A DNA stretch of 64,000 bases from Haberlea rhodopensis (lineage: Eukaryota > Streptophyta > Magnoliopsida > Lamiales > Gesneriaceae): assembly GCA_907163345.1 (NCBI GenBank), contig CAJQUN010000014.1:6562999-6626998 (forward strand), in the 5' to 3' direction. Positions 1 through 10,661 of the stretch are shown piece by piece. Every line of letters starts with the position of its first letter. Within the stretch, counting starts at the first letter, position 1. The notes beneath the pieces are model-generated. The model was not told where the DNA came from. It searched no databases and saw only the letters and a list, made by a program, of their open reading frames with translations. The translations under genes were made by a program, and so were the position numbers.

Positions 1-655
1 TTGCCGCTCTCTGTGAAGCGAGGGGTGGGAGCGCCGCATGTCCATTGTAGCGAGGTTATCCTATGCCGCCCATATGAATATAAGCGAGGGGCATTAAAAT
101 ACACTGTGATGGACAGACTAGGGAATGGTGACCAATATTTGGTACAGTTGAGATGGTATATGATGTCATGACATGTTTTGGCCATTGAAAAATAATCTAT
201 TGATTATACTCATGAGTTATGGTACAGGGACAACCAAACGGGAAGCGTTTGTAATGCATGGAAAAACAGGAAGTGTTTTCATATTGATTATGCATTTACG
301 CTTCATTTTCATATTGTGTTGAATATGAATGATTACTATTGCTCATGTTTGGGGGTTGTCCTTGTAGGTACCTTTTTGGCATGATAGATGGGCTTGAACG
401 GGTTGAGACAGTGAGCTTCACGAGCATCTTTGGTAGATGAAAGGACAGGATTCTTTTGTATAGTGCCTACTCTAGGAGTAGCGTAAAACTATAGTGGACA
501 CATTCATTTGCTGGAATGTAATTAATCTTTTTTGTAGTCCTTTATTTTGGCATGTAAATGCTTAAGCTCATAGACTCAACTTGTTTACTCTACTCTGAAC
601 ATTTATTTAGCGCTATTATGCCTTTATGCCGCACTTAAGGATTAGGGTCCTTACA
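1..655. repeat. Unidentified repeat, possibly the end of an LTR from another element
   Basis: No open frame of note. The stretch ends in CTTACA at about 655, a TG...CA-type LTR end, and the next base begins open reading frame of a Tat gag that lacks its own 5' LTR, primer site and N-terminus. The simplest reading is that another LTR element inserted into the Tat element, or recombined with it, and its LTR ends here. The other end of that LTR lies outside the window, so the call is tentative. Confidence 0.3.
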
Positions 656-3600
656 GAGAAAGTCCATTCTCCCTAATTATTCTAAGAGAGGAACTCCCGC
701 CAAATTTCAGACAACCCGCAGTGGGAGAATATGATGGAAGCACAGACCCTGAAGAGCATCTTGGAAGATTTGAGAATGCTGCTCTGTTGCATAGGTATTC
801 TGATGGGATCAAATGCCGTGTTTTCCTTACCACCCTGGTTAGATCGGCGCAACAGTGGTTTAATTTACTTAAACCAAACACTGTAAGCTGCTTTGAGGAG
901 TTCAGTTCGGCCTTTGAGGAGTTCAGTTCGGCCTTTCTAAACCAGTATGCCAGCAGTAAGAGGTATCAAAAAACTTCTTTGAGCCTGTTCACTACCAAGC
1001 AGAATGAACAGGAGTCCTTGAGGGAGTTCGTACAACGCTTTAACGGGGCAGCCTTAGAGGTCCCCACTGCAACGATGGATGTCCTTATTAATGCCTTTAC
1101 ACAAGGGCTTAAGGCAAGAGAGTTCTTTAAATCCTTGGTAAAGAAAACTCCTAGAAGTTATGACGAACTTCTGGGAAGAGCTGAAAAGTATATCAATCTA
1201 GAAGATGCTCAGAGACAGAGAAGGGTTGATCTGCGGCCATCAGAGAAGAAGGATAAGTTAGAGTTAAGCAAGAAAAGAACTGTTGACAGGGCTGATGAAA
1301 GTGGTCGAACTAGAAGTCAATTTGCATCACGCATACCTCTATCCATGAGCTTGGAAAGAGCTATGGAAATATGTGATGATAGAAAGAAACTGGAAAGACC
1401 CAGGAAGTTGGATAATGGGTCCCGTACGCCTATTTCTGATAAGTATTGTGAATTCCATAGAGAGTACGGTCATATAACGAATGAGTGCCAGAAGCTTGAA
1501 GATGAGGTAGAAAGAATCATCAAAAGAGACTCTGAAATAAAAACTCTGCTAACAAGGAAGCAGGAACCATCTCAGAAAGGACAGGGTAGAAGCCGATACC
1601 GAGGTAAAAGAAGAGAAAAGACACCATATAGGGGCCGAACCAGGTCCCGTGAAAGGGGTATCGCTCCTAAAGAAACAGATAATCAAAGGAGAAGGATCGA
1701 ACAGGTGGATAATAATCCTACCCGAGGAACTATTAATATGATCTCAGGGGGACCCACGGATGGAGACTCGGGCAGAGCTCGGAAAAGTCATGGCAGAAGA
1801 ATGGAAAATTTCGAAGTATCAGAAGAGTTAATTGAAAGGGATGAGCCTATCATAAGCTTCGGACCTAATGATCTGAAAGGAGTTGCAACTCCACACAACG
1901 ATGCCCTAGTCGTGACTGTAACCATAGCTAACTATGACGTAGCAAGGATCTTCATTGATACTGGGAGCTCAGTCAATGTCTTATTCAAAGATACCTTAGA
2001 AAAGATGCAGATAGAGGGGTCAAAATATGAACACATTGCAACTCCTCTGTATGGGTTCACCGGGCACGCAATTCAACCGCTTGGACAGATCAACTTGCCC
2101 TTATCTCTGGGTCATGGGATGTCTCGCATAACAAAGATGGTTAATTTCACTGTGGTAGAGGCACCTTCATCGTACAATGCAATCTTAGGCCGACCTGCAA
2201 TGAAGGACTTCAAGACGGTAGCTTCTACCTATCATCATAAATTAAAATTCCCAGTGGGTAGAGAAGTCGGGGTTCTTTGTGGTGACCAGAAAACAGCCCG
2301 CAGATGTTACGTGGACGAAGTAAAGGAAGACGTGAAGCGAGCTCGCCGGGAGGTCGGTTGTATTGAAAGAGCTGGGTATAGTGTTCCTAAAGACAAAGGC
2401 ATTCCCAACAACTTGGATGAAGAACCTGAAATAATTGAGCTCGTCTCTACTGATCAAAAAGTAAAAATAGCCAAGGACTTGGAAATAAACATTAAAGCCG
2501 ATCTCATTTCATGTTTAATTAAAAATGAGGATATCTTTGCCTGGAGTGCTCGAGATCTAAGAGGAATTAGACCAGACGTGCTAGAACATCATTTGAATGT
2601 GCTCTCGGGAGTCCAACCTGTAAAACAGAAGAAAAGACATTTTGGACCTGAAAAGGATAAGGTCATAAGAGAGCAGGTGGAGGAGCTCCTTCGGGCAGGT
2701 CAAATTCGAGAAATACAATTTCCAACATGGCTCTCAAATGTGGTCTTAGTACCAAAGAGCTCTGGAAAGTGGAGGATGTGTATAGACTTCAGAGATCTTA
2801 ATAAGGCATGTCCGAAGGATTGTTACCCATTACCAAGGATTGATCAGATGGTTGATTCAACAGCGGGACATCAGTACTTGTGCTTAATGGATGCCTACCA
2901 GGGATATCATCAGATTCCTCTGGCTAGAGAAGATCAAGATAAAGTCAGTTTTGTCACATCAGATGGGACTTTTTGCTATGTTGTTATGCCCTTCGGGCTC
3001 AAGAATGCAGGAGCTACTTACCAGCGTTTGATGGACAAGGTGTTTTCAAAACAGCTAGGCCGCAATGTGGAAGTATATGTGGACGACATTCTTGTAAAAT
3101 CAAAAAGTGGCACCGATCTAATTGCCGATCTGACTGAGACTTTCTCCACCCTTAGGTCTTACGGGTTAAAGTTAAACCCCCAGAAATGTGTATTCGGGGT
3201 AAAAAGCGGGAAATTTCTAGGCTATATAGTGACAGAAAGGGGGATTGAAGCTAATCCAGAAAAGGTGAGAGCTATATGTGAGATGTCTCCGCCGAAGAAC
3301 CTTCAAGAGGTGCAACGCTTGGCAGGAAAAATCGTTTCTTTATCACGATTTATTTCTAGATCAGCTCATAGAAGTCTCCCCTTTTTTAAGATACTCCGGA
3401 AGGCTGAGAAATTTGATTGGGACGAAAAATGTGGGGAAGCATTTGAAGAATTGAAAAAATACTTAGCTGAACTTCCAATTTTGGCCAAGCCTATGCAGGC
3501 AGAGAGGCTATACGTCTACCTATCAGCGACTGAGGAAGCAATCAGCTCGGTTCTCGTCAAAGAAAGGGAATCAGAACAGCAGCCGATATATTACTTATCT

Positions 3601-4764
3601 CATGCCTTGAAGGATGCGGAGCTGAGGTATCAGGAGATCGAGAAGTTGGCTCTAATGTTGATCATCACAGCTAGGAGACTCAGGCCTTACTTCCTATCCC
3701 ATCCTATAACGGTGCTAACAAACAGTTCCCTGGGAAAAATACTCAGCCGCGCGGATGTCTCTGGACGACTTGTTAAATGGACAACTGAACTAGGTGAGTA
3801 TGATATACAGTATGAGCCACGCACAGCTATCAAAGCTCAGGCCTTAGCAGATTTTATTGCGGAGACGGTACATCCCGAAAAAGAAGAATTATGGAAAGCA
3901 TTTGTAGATGGTTCTTCTTGTAACGAGGGAAGTGGGATTGGGGTTGTGCTGATCTCTCCTACCGGAGAAGAAGTATGTTTGGCAGTTCGGTTGGATTTCC
4001 GAGCTTCCAACAATGAAGCAGAGTACGAGGTAGTATTGACTGGATTAAGGGCTGCTCGAAATGTTGGAGCTAAGCGTATACATGTCTTCTCTGACTCACA
4101 GCTGGTAGCCCAACAAATGAATGGCGCCTATGAGGTTAGAAACGAGAAGCTAATCCATTATGCAAGTACCATAGAAAAAATAAAGGAGGGATTTCTAGAG
4201 GTAGCATTCAAACAGATCCCAAGAGAGGAGAATAGAAAGGCCGACAGTTTGGCAAGAATGGCTAGTGCTCTCCGCGCTTGGCAAGATAGAGACGTGGTGT
4301 TTCAAATTGAGTTGACTCCTAGTCAGGACGTCCCATCTGAATCCGTGGAAGAGAATGATTGGAGACAAGAGCTCTTAGACTATCTTACCAATTCCAAGCT
4401 CCCTTCTGATACCAAAAAAGCGTATAGACTCAAAAAAAGGAGTCAGAGATTCATACTCATTGAGGGCGTCCTGTACAAGAGGTCTTTTGCCCAACCACTT
4501 CTGCGTTGTTTGGGTCCGAAAGATTCAGACTACGTATTAAGGGAAATTCATGAGGGGTGCTGCGGAAATCACCTAGGATCGTATTTCTTGGCAAAGAAGG
4601 TGCTCCTAGCCGGATATTTCTGGCCTACGATTCAGAAGGATTCGGCTGCTATGGTTATATCATGTGATAGTTGTCAAAGACACTCCAGGCTCCAGCATCA
4701 TCCAGCTATGATGATGAAAGCTATTGTGGCAGCATGCCATTTGATCAGTGGGGCATTGATATAG
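646..4764 (+). CDS. Tat gag-protease-RT-RNaseH polyprotein (5'-truncated, frameshifted at its end)
   Basis: The frame is open from 646 and the first residues are already internal gag, so no true start is present. Order: gag core, a C..H..C zinc-knuckle-like stretch at about 1443-1495, aspartic protease with a DTGSS motif at about 1957, reverse transcriptase with YVDD at about 3078, RNase H, and a second RNase H beginning at about 3890 with the FVDGSS start. The HHCC zinc region of integrase opens near 4560. The frame is lost near 4733-4745, where the integrase core continues one frame over. A 21-bp duplication inside gag (892-912 and 913-933) adds seven residues in frame. Confidence 0.85.
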   Translation, partial: GPYRESPFSLIILREELPPNFRQPAVGEYDGSTDPEEHLGRFENAALLHRYSDGIKCRVFLTTLVRSAQQWFNLLKPNTVSCFEEFSSAFEEFSSAFLNQYASSKRYQKTSLSLFTTKQNEQESLREFVQRFNGAALEVPTATMDVLINAFTQGLKAREFFKSLVKKTPRSYDELLGRAEKYINLEDAQRQRRVDLRPSEKKDKLELSKKRTVDRADESGRTRSQFASRIPLSMSLERAMEICDDRKKLERPRKLDNGSRTPISDKYCEFHREYGHITNECQKLEDEVERIIKRDSEIKTLLTRKQEPSQKGQGRSRYRGKRREKTPYRGRTRSRERGIAPKETDNQRRRIEQVDNNPTRGTINMISGGPTDGDSGRARKSHGRRMENFEVSEELIERDEPIISFGPNDLKGVATPHNDALVVTVTIANYDVARIFIDTGSSVNVLFKDTLEKMQIEGSKYEHIATPLYGFTGHAIQPLGQINLPLSLGHGMSRITKMVNFTVVEAPSSYNAILGRPAMKDFKTVASTYHHKLKFPVGREVGVLCGDQKTARRCYVDEVKEDVKRARREVGCIERAGYSVPKDKGIPNNLDEEPEIIELVSTDQKVKIAKDLEINIKADLISCLIKNEDIFAWSARDLRGIRPDVLEHHLNVLSGVQPVKQKKRHFGPEKDKVIREQVEELLRAGQIREIQFPTWLSNVVLVPKSSGKWRMCIDFRDLNKACPKDCYPLPRIDQMVDSTAGHQYLCLMDAYQGYHQIPLAREDQDKVSFVTSDGTFCYVVMPFGLKNAGATYQRLMDKVFSKQLGRNVEVYVDDILVKSKSGTDLIADLTETFSTLRSYGLKLNPQKCVFGVKSGKFLGYIVTERGIEANPEKVRAICEMSPPKNLQEVQRLAGKIVSLSRFISRSAHRSLPFFKILRKAEKFDWDEKCGEAFEELKKYLAELPILAKPMQAERLYVYLSATEEAISSVLVKERESEQQPIYYLSHALKDAELRYQEIEKLALMLIITARRLRPYFLSHPITVLTNSSLGKILSRADVSGRLVKWTTELGEYDIQYEPRTAIKAQALADFIAETVHPEKEELWKAFVDGSSCNEGSGIGVVLISPTGEEVCLAVRLDFRASNNEAEYEVVLTGLRAARNVGAKRIHVFSDSQLVAQQMNGAYEVRNEKLIHYASTIEKIKEGFLEVAFKQIPREENRKADSLARMASALRAWQDRDVVFQIELTPSQDVPSESVEENDWRQELLDYLTNSKLPSDTKKAYRLKKRSQRFILIEGVLYKRSFAQPLLRCLGPKDSDYVLREIHEGCCGNHLGSYFLAKKVLLAGYFWPTIQKDSAAMVISCDSCQRHSRLQHHPAMMMKAIVAACHLISGALI

Positions 4765-5546
4765 TAGGACCTTTTCCAACAGGTAAAGCTCAGAAGAAAT
4801 TTCTGATTGTTGCCATTGATTACTTCTCTAAATGGGTGGAAGCAGAGCCACTAGCCAGAATCACTGAGAAAGAGGTCTTCAACTTCATCTGGAAAAACAT
4901 TGTTTGCCGATTTGGTGTCCCGCGGAAGATCATCTCGAACAATGGGAGGCAATTCCAAGGAGCTTTGCTCAGGGCATGGTGTGAAGAATTAAAAATCCAT
5001 CAGGCTTTCACTTCCGTTGCATATCCTCAGAGCAATGGTCAGGTAGAAGTTACCAACAGGTCTCTCGTGCAAAGCATCAAAGCTAGGTTGGGAAAAGCTA
5101 AGGGAAATTGGGTTGAAGAACTACCTAATGTTCTATGGTCATATCGAACTACACCGAGAACGGGAACAGGTGAAACCCCATTCAGTATGGTCTACGGAAA
5201 TGAAGCGGTACTCCCAGCTGAAATTGGAGCGGAATCATCAAGAGTGCATTTCTATGACGAACAAAACAGCGATAGAAGAGTTGCTGACCTGGACCTGATT
5301 GAAGAAGTAAGGGAGGCTGCGGCCATCAGAATGGAAGCCTACCGCAATCGTGTGACGCGGATGTACAACAGACGAGTCATCCAGAAAACTTTCCAGGTCG
5401 GTGATCTCGTACTAAGAAAGGTGCAAGAGGTTCAAGTGGGCAAGCTTGACCCTAAGTGGGAGGGTCCCTTCAAGATTGTTGAAAAGCTAAGCTCAGGAGC
5501 TTACTACCTAGAAGGTCCTGATGGGAAGATGTTGAAAAGACCATGA
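4671..5546 (+). pseudogene. Tat integrase core and C-terminal domain (out of frame, early stop)
   Basis: This is the rest of the polyprotein in a shifted frame. The homologous part starts at about 4735 (FDQWGIDIVGPF). It holds the DDE core, including the DYFSKW strand and the SNGQVE helix, then a GPFKIVE C-terminal domain. One expected catalytic aspartate lies in a stretch reading IISNNGRQF, where the family usually has SDNGRQF, so that residue is also altered. The frame ends at a TGA at 5544-5546, where the family has tryptophan. The next codons still read NAYHLRKYY, the usual C-terminal tail, so the stop is a point mutation. Confidence 0.8.
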
Positions 5547-5700
5547 AACGCTTACCATCTCCGAAAATATTATTCTTAGTTCAGCTCTTTAAATTTTAGC
5601 AAAGATTGTTTTTGTTTTTGGACAATATACTCTTTTATTATACAAAGTTTTATAAGTTTTGCCAGATATTGTACAACCAAGAAAAGGGTTTTCAACCTAC

Positions 5701-6330
5701 CTGAGAAGCACGAGCTCAGCCCTGGTCACGCCAGGAGCATGGGTGTGCAAGCACGAGCTCAGCCCTGGTCACGCCAGGAGCATGGGTGTGCAACCAACCT
5801 CAGAAGCACGAGCTCAGCCCTGGTCACGCCAGGAGCATGGGTGTGCAAGCACGAGCTCAGCCCTGGTCACGCCAGGAGCATGGGTGTGCAACCAACCTCA
5901 GAAGCACGAGCTCAGCCCTGGTCACGCAGGAGCATGGGTGTGCAAGCACGAGCTCAGCCCTGGTCACGCCAGGAGCATGGGTGTGCAACCAACCTCAGAA
6001 GCACGAGCTCAGCCCTGGTCGAGCATGGGTGTGCAAGCACGAGCTCAGCCCTGGTCACGCCAGGAGCATGGGTGTGCAACCAACCTCAGAAGCACGAGCT
6101 CAGCCCTGGTCACGGCAGGAGCATGGGTGTGCAGGCACGAGCTCAGCCCTGGTCACGCCAGGAGCATGGGTGTGCAACCAACCTCAGAAGCACGAGCTCA
6201 GCCCTGGTCACGCCAGGAGCATGGGTGTGCAAGCACGAGCTCAGCCCTGGTCACGCCAGGAGCATGGGTGTGCAAGCACGAGCTCAGCCCTGGTCACGCC
6301 AGGAGCACGGGTGTGCCACCTGCCTCAGGA
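5701..6330 (+). repeat. Tandem array 1: ~43/54-bp units, about 13 copies
   Basis: Each unit starts near GCACGAGCTCAGCCCTGGTC and ends GGAGCATGGGTGTGCAA. A longer form adds CCAACCTCAGAA. Starts are near 5707, 5751, 5805, 5849, 5903, 5945, 6001, 6036, 6091, 6134, 6189, 6232 and 6275. Short and long units often alternate, giving a ~97-bp higher-order period. All three frames stay open, which creates long spurious ORFs. It sits just after integrase, where Tat elements typically carry amplified repeats. Confidence 0.9.
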
Positions 6331-6335
6331 GCACG

Positions 6336-6860
6336 GGTAAATTATTACGCCAGGCCGAGTTGCATCGCCCTTGGTCCCAGCTGTTTAATGTTTGCCATTA
6401 TGCGGTAAATTATTACGCCAGGCAGAGCTTCATCGCCCTTGGTCCCAGCTGTGTAAGGTTTGCCATTATTTGGTAAATTATTAGACCAGGCCGAGCTACT
6501 TCGCCCTTGGTCCCAGCTGTTTAGTGTTTGCCATTATTTGGTAAATTATTAGACCAGGCCGAGCTACTTCGCCCTTGGTCCCAGCTGTTTATTGTTTGCC
6601 ATTATTTTGGTAAATTATTAAACTAAATCCGAGCTGTATCTAGCTTGGTCTCAGCTGTTTAGTGTTTGCCATTATTTGGTAAATTATTAAACTAAATCCG
6701 AGCTGTATCTAGCTTGGTGTCAGCTGTTTAGTGTTCGCCATTATTTGGTAAATTAATTAAACTAAATCCGAGCTGTATCTAGCTTGGTCCTATCTGTTTA
6801 TTGTTTGCCATTACGTGGTAAATTATTAAGCTAATCCGAGCTACGAGATGCTTGGTCCGC
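6336..6860 (+). repeat. Tandem array 2: 68-70-bp units, about 7.7 copies
   Basis: Units begin GGTAAATTATTA at 6336, 6404, 6472, 6540, 6609, 6678, 6747 and 6817. The first four copies share a GCCAGGCCGAG/GACCAGGCCGAG core. The later ones share AACTAAATCCGAGCTGTATC, so two subfamilies expanded in blocks. The sequence is unrelated to array 1. Confidence 0.9.
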
Positions 6861-6869
6861 CACAAAAAA

Positions 6870-8849
6870 TCACAAGAACGGTAAAACAGAAATAACATTA
6901 AATAAGAGAACAATTCTGAGGAAATTAAATCTATAGATCAGGGGGAGAGAGGCAGCTACTTTCTCTACGTCTAGAAAATCCAAAGAAACGTCAGGCACAA
7001 GACAGCCACGTTCTTTAATCTGGCTAAGGCATCCCTGGAAACCAGCCTCAATAAAAGTAAGGAGTTTTTCCCCTACCAACTCCTCAGACTTTTGCTTCTC
7101 CTCGGCCGCCTCCTTTAGAGACTTAGCAAGTTCCTGCTCAGCAGAATTAGCTAGCCCTTTAGCTAAGGCTAACTCATTGCGCAACTCCCGGAGCTCAGTC
7201 TCATGTTGGCGTCTCTGGACCTCAACCAAAGAGCGAGCCTCGGCCACAGCGACGGTCCCCTTATCTACCTGAGCTTTCAGCTCGGAGATGTCTTTCTCAT
7301 GAAGAGATTTGGCCTCGGCAAGGGTATCCTGCATACTATCAAAGACCTTTGCATCTTTCAAGGATTGTCTTCGGATCATATTGGCCCTGGACGTAAACTC
7401 CCCCATCAAGAGCATAGCCTCGGTGAGACGGCTCCCAGTTCGGGTCATCAGGTCCCCCCAGCTCAGTTGGCTCATATAAAGGGCATCTTCCGTGTTAGGA
7501 AGATCACGAGCCACAACTAAGGCGACTGTGCTCGGTCCCTCCCCAACTAGTCTGACACCACCTCGGTAAGCGTCCATCACCCGCTCACGACATCTCTCCA
7601 CACGAGCTGGTGCACCCCCTTTCTCGCCCGTCGAAGGGAGGTCGGACGGATCTGCGCGCGGCCGAACTTGTCTCAGAGGCTGAACTTCAGCAGCAGTAGA
7701 ACCTGACGAGCCCCCCGGAGCTGCTGGTCTTTTCCGGGAGAGCTGGGCTACATCTTCGGGGGGGGCTCTCACCTCCTACATCCACAATGGTGACTCCCTC
7801 GGCGACTGGGGGTTGGCCCTGTTTTTGCTTCCTTTTCTGAATAGCTTTCAACACTAAGGAGTTCATAACTCTGTCTTCTGTATAAACAGATACACAGTTC
7901 AATCACACCGAACAAAAAACACTTGGTAAATAAAATAATCGTTAAAGCATGCTAGAACAAGTACCTGCTCTCCCCCTTAAGGTCAGATCAGCCGGACTCA
8001 GCCCAGCAAAACAAAGTAGATCCTCCACCACCAGCTTAGATGAATTAAAATAGTGACCTCCTATGGCGTTCATTACATCTAAGAAGGCGGTACTCTTTTT
8101 GAAATTTTTAGGAGGAGAAGGGAGAGCCGGGAGATGTTCAAGCCAATCAGAGCAGCAGACCCAGGGCTGGGAAGGCTTTACAAAAAAGAATTCATTTTTC
8201 CAGTCTTTGATTTTGCTAGGATAACCCCTAACAAATGCACAGCCAGGTCGGCTGGTGACATACCAGGGGCCCTCATCGGATCTCTTGAATGAAAAAAGTA
8301 AGAGAGAGTGGGGTGGTCATAAGGTAAGCCTAACGCCTTAAAAATTACTACTAAACTACACAAAATTCGGAAGGAGTTGGGAGAGAATTGGCTAAGGTTT
8401 AGCTGGTAAAAACTACTGAACTCCTGAAAGAATTCAGGAAGAGGAAAACGTAAACCCCCTTCTAGTTGACCGCGGTAAAAAGTAAAAAAACCCTCAGGAG
8501 GTTGATTGGATCGTTGAGAAGAGGAAGGGAAGATGAACTCATTATCAGAAGGGGCTTGGCTGACCTGACGTATTCTGGCCTCATCTGACTCATCCAAGAC
8601 ATGAACGTAAAGTTCATACCAAGGATAATTGCCTGGAGACGACTCTGACCTAAGATGAGGGCTGACCTCAGTCATTTGAAGGTCGGGTTCGGCTGAGGTC
8701 CCAGCTTCCTGGGGAGCCTCAGTGCGCACCACTTCTTCAATAGGCTCAACTCCCTCAGGAAGGGCAATCCCTTCGGGATAAAATGAGCCAACCGTTTTAA
8801 GATCCTCGTCAGTTAGAGGGGAAGGAAACAATTGATCAGGTGAAGACAT
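6870..8849 (-). pseudogene. Antisense ORF of the Tat element (Transposase_28-like), interrupted
   Basis: It runs opposite to the polyprotein, as in other Tat elements. The N-terminal part (8849 down to about 8290) has an acidic leader, then a FFTFYRGQLEGGLRFPLPEF-type domain resembling the 'putative gypsy type transposon' family. Near 8292-8297 an A6 run (plus strand) marks a frameshift, after which the homologous frame reads PWYVTSRPG and KIKDWKNEFFFV. An 87-bp intron follows, then a second frameshift at a run of 8 G (about 7757-7764, plus strand). The C-terminal part is a long coiled coil (about 7400-7070). The function of these proteins is unknown. Calling both breaks frameshifts assumes homology to intact relatives. 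Confidence 0.65.
7878..7964 (-). other. Putative intron in the antisense ORF
   Basis: On the minus strand the donor is CAG|GTACTT at 7964 and the acceptor TATACAG|AAG at 7879. The segment between is AT-rich and out of frame, while both flanks code. Confidence 0.5.
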
Positions 8850-8969
8850 TTTAACAAAAACAGCTGAGAAAAAACGTACCTAGGAGTTTTTAGAAATAAA
8901 AAGAGAAAGCTAAAGAGGTCGGATCCGATCTGTTTCGAAAATGGCAAAAGTGGACAATGAGGGATCCGG

Positions 8970-8985
8970 AGTGGTATATATATAG
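8970..8985 (-). promoter_or_regulatory. Possible TATA box of the antisense ORF
   Basis: A TATATATA run lies about 125 bp upstream of the minus-strand ATG at 8849, in GC-richer surroundings. Placement fits a separate promoter for the antisense gene. Confidence 0.35.
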
Positions 8986-9204
8986 GGAGACCTCAACGAA
9001 TCCTGGCCATTGATCCTTGATGCGTTGTACGGTCTAGATTAGCCTCGGGAATCGGGCGGGGAGCCCAACGGTCATAATTTCAATTTAAAATTCAAATTAT
9101 ATAGCCGTTAGTTCCCGCCTAAATCATGTTTTGCTATTTTCAAGAATTGGCTCGTCAGGATAACTCAGCACATACGAGCTTCTGGTCTACAACGTCAGCT
9201 CGAC

Positions 9205-9219
9205 AGGGAGGGGGGACTG
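9205..9219 (+). other. Polypurine tract of the Tat element
   Basis: AGGGAGGGGGGA followed by CTG lies directly before the TGATACC start of the 3' LTR, the expected site for plus-strand priming. Confidence 0.6.
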
Positions 9220-9881
9220 TGATACCCGCTAGAAGATACCACCTGACGAGACGACCTGGCTCCAAGTCATGTTACTCGTCTTTCTTCGCGAGACCTCACC
9301 TGCCATTCCGAGCTCCTTGCGAAGACCGACCTGTTTGGCCGACCTGTTCCGCCTTACCTGTTTCCCCTCCAGTAACTCGACGTGCGACCTCTTTTGGAAC
9401 CCGAGCTGATAGGTCGAGCTCTTCTCATTTCCCTTGTTGCTACCGGCGCTCAGCAAGGAAACCAGTTCCCCAAGATATCTAGTCCTAGATATGCGGAGCA
9501 ATTTCAGGGATTTGATTGTATTCTCAGGATCTTGACATATCTGGGTAAGATTTGGATAAACATGGAAAGAGTCCTTGTTGCAATACTACTCTTAGATCTC
9601 CGCCTATAAATACCAGGTTTGAAGTATTGATTAGGGACTAATGATATAATTGCTTTCACTTACAGCATATATTCTCTTCATATTCTCTCGCCTGACTTGA
9701 GCGTCGGAGGGGACCCGCCGGAACAACTTCCGGCCCCTTCTCACATTTGCTTCGTATTTTCAGGTCATTGCCGAAGATATTTGCTAATATCCCGGCTGTT
9801 ATATTGAGTATTGGAGGAGAAAGAGATGCGAACCCCCTCTCTATTGATATCAGCAAGTCATCGCAAATTTAGGTGATATCA
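9220..9881 (+). repeat. 3' LTR of the Tat element (~662 bp)
   Basis: It begins TGATACCC after the purine tract and ends GGTGATATCA, giving a short TGATA/TATCA inverted terminus. It contains a TATA-like CCTATAAATA at about 9600-9610. The right edge could instead be at 9852, another GATATCA. No 5' copy is in the window for comparison. Confidence 0.6.

Positions 9882-9908
<27 letters not shown>
9882..9908. repeat. (AT)n microsatellite
   Basis: An uninterrupted AT run follows the LTR directly. It hides any target-site duplication. Confidence 0.9.
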
Positions 9909-9912
<4 letters not shown>

Positions 9913-10661
9913 AGAAAATACACTCAATATATATTACTTTTCCAAATCACCTTGGAAGTATCTGTGGCCGTTGAGCCACAAGTCTCCGTAGATTGATCAA
10001 GAACCTGCTAATATACCTGCGACCATCATGGACATGTAGAAATTGTGCACTTTCTCCCCAGCAAATTTCTGATAACTTTGTATAAAACGTCACTTGCAGA
10101 TAACAGAGCACAAAATATATACAGAAAAGGCCTAACCGAATCATCGAAAAAGATCGGCCTAACAGAGCACAAAATATATACATAAGAACGAAGAGAAGAT
10201 CAAGGAAGAGACACGAGCACTTTTTGGGATGGTGATCTATGAAGGAATCCTGAAATTTTTATTAACTTTTTATTTATGCTTCCGATACTGTGTTAGATCT
10301 GAGACGCTTTGTAAGTTGATTTTTAATAGTAAAAATAATTATATGTTATGGAATAAATAGACTGATTTAATTCTAGATTTGTACTACGAGGCTTTTTGTA
10401 TTTGAATTTCTTATTTGGATTCAATACCGGTGTTACACGCTTGGTCTCAGGGAGCGACAATTTGTTGCACTTCACGGTTTTGTAATCAAGTCGAATGAAC
10501 CACACAAGGCAGGACAAAACTGGGCTTTGAAATGCAGTATCAATCAATGGAACTGCATTAAGGAATTTATTGCATCCCACAGTTTAAATATTACTATGAT
10601 GTTCTTAAATCATGCCAGCACCACGTTTTCAATGCATGACATAGTTTGTACCCTCTTTCAG
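9909..10661. other. Unassigned spacer with a 58-bp direct repeat
   Basis: No gene recognised. An AACAGAGCACAAAATATATA word recurs at 10102 and 10160, so a ~58-bp segment is duplicated. A minus-strand frame around 9950-10070 looks protein-like but matches no family I know. Confidence 0.4.

Larger units (their letters stand above)
656..9881 (+). mobile_element. 5'-truncated Ty3/gypsy LTR retrotransposon, Tat/Retand-like
   Basis: The order is gag, protease, reverse transcriptase, RNase H, a second RNase H and integrase on the plus strand. Then come two different tandem-repeat arrays, an antisense gene, a purine tract and a 3' LTR. The extra RNase H, the 3' tandem arrays and the antisense ORF are hallmarks of the Tat lineage (Ogre, Retand). 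The 5' LTR, primer binding site and gag N-terminus are missing. The coding region has a frameshift and a premature stop, and the antisense gene has at least two frameshifts, so the copy is dead. Confidence 0.85.

Noticed and set aside
4725..4764. Programmed frameshift between RNase H and integrase
   Set aside because: No slippery heptamer or pseudoknot seen, integrase is normally in the same frame in these elements, and further lesions follow.
5659..6476. Three long overlapping open frames (184-249 codons)
   Set aside because: They are a by-product of the tandem array, whose unit lacks stops in all frames.
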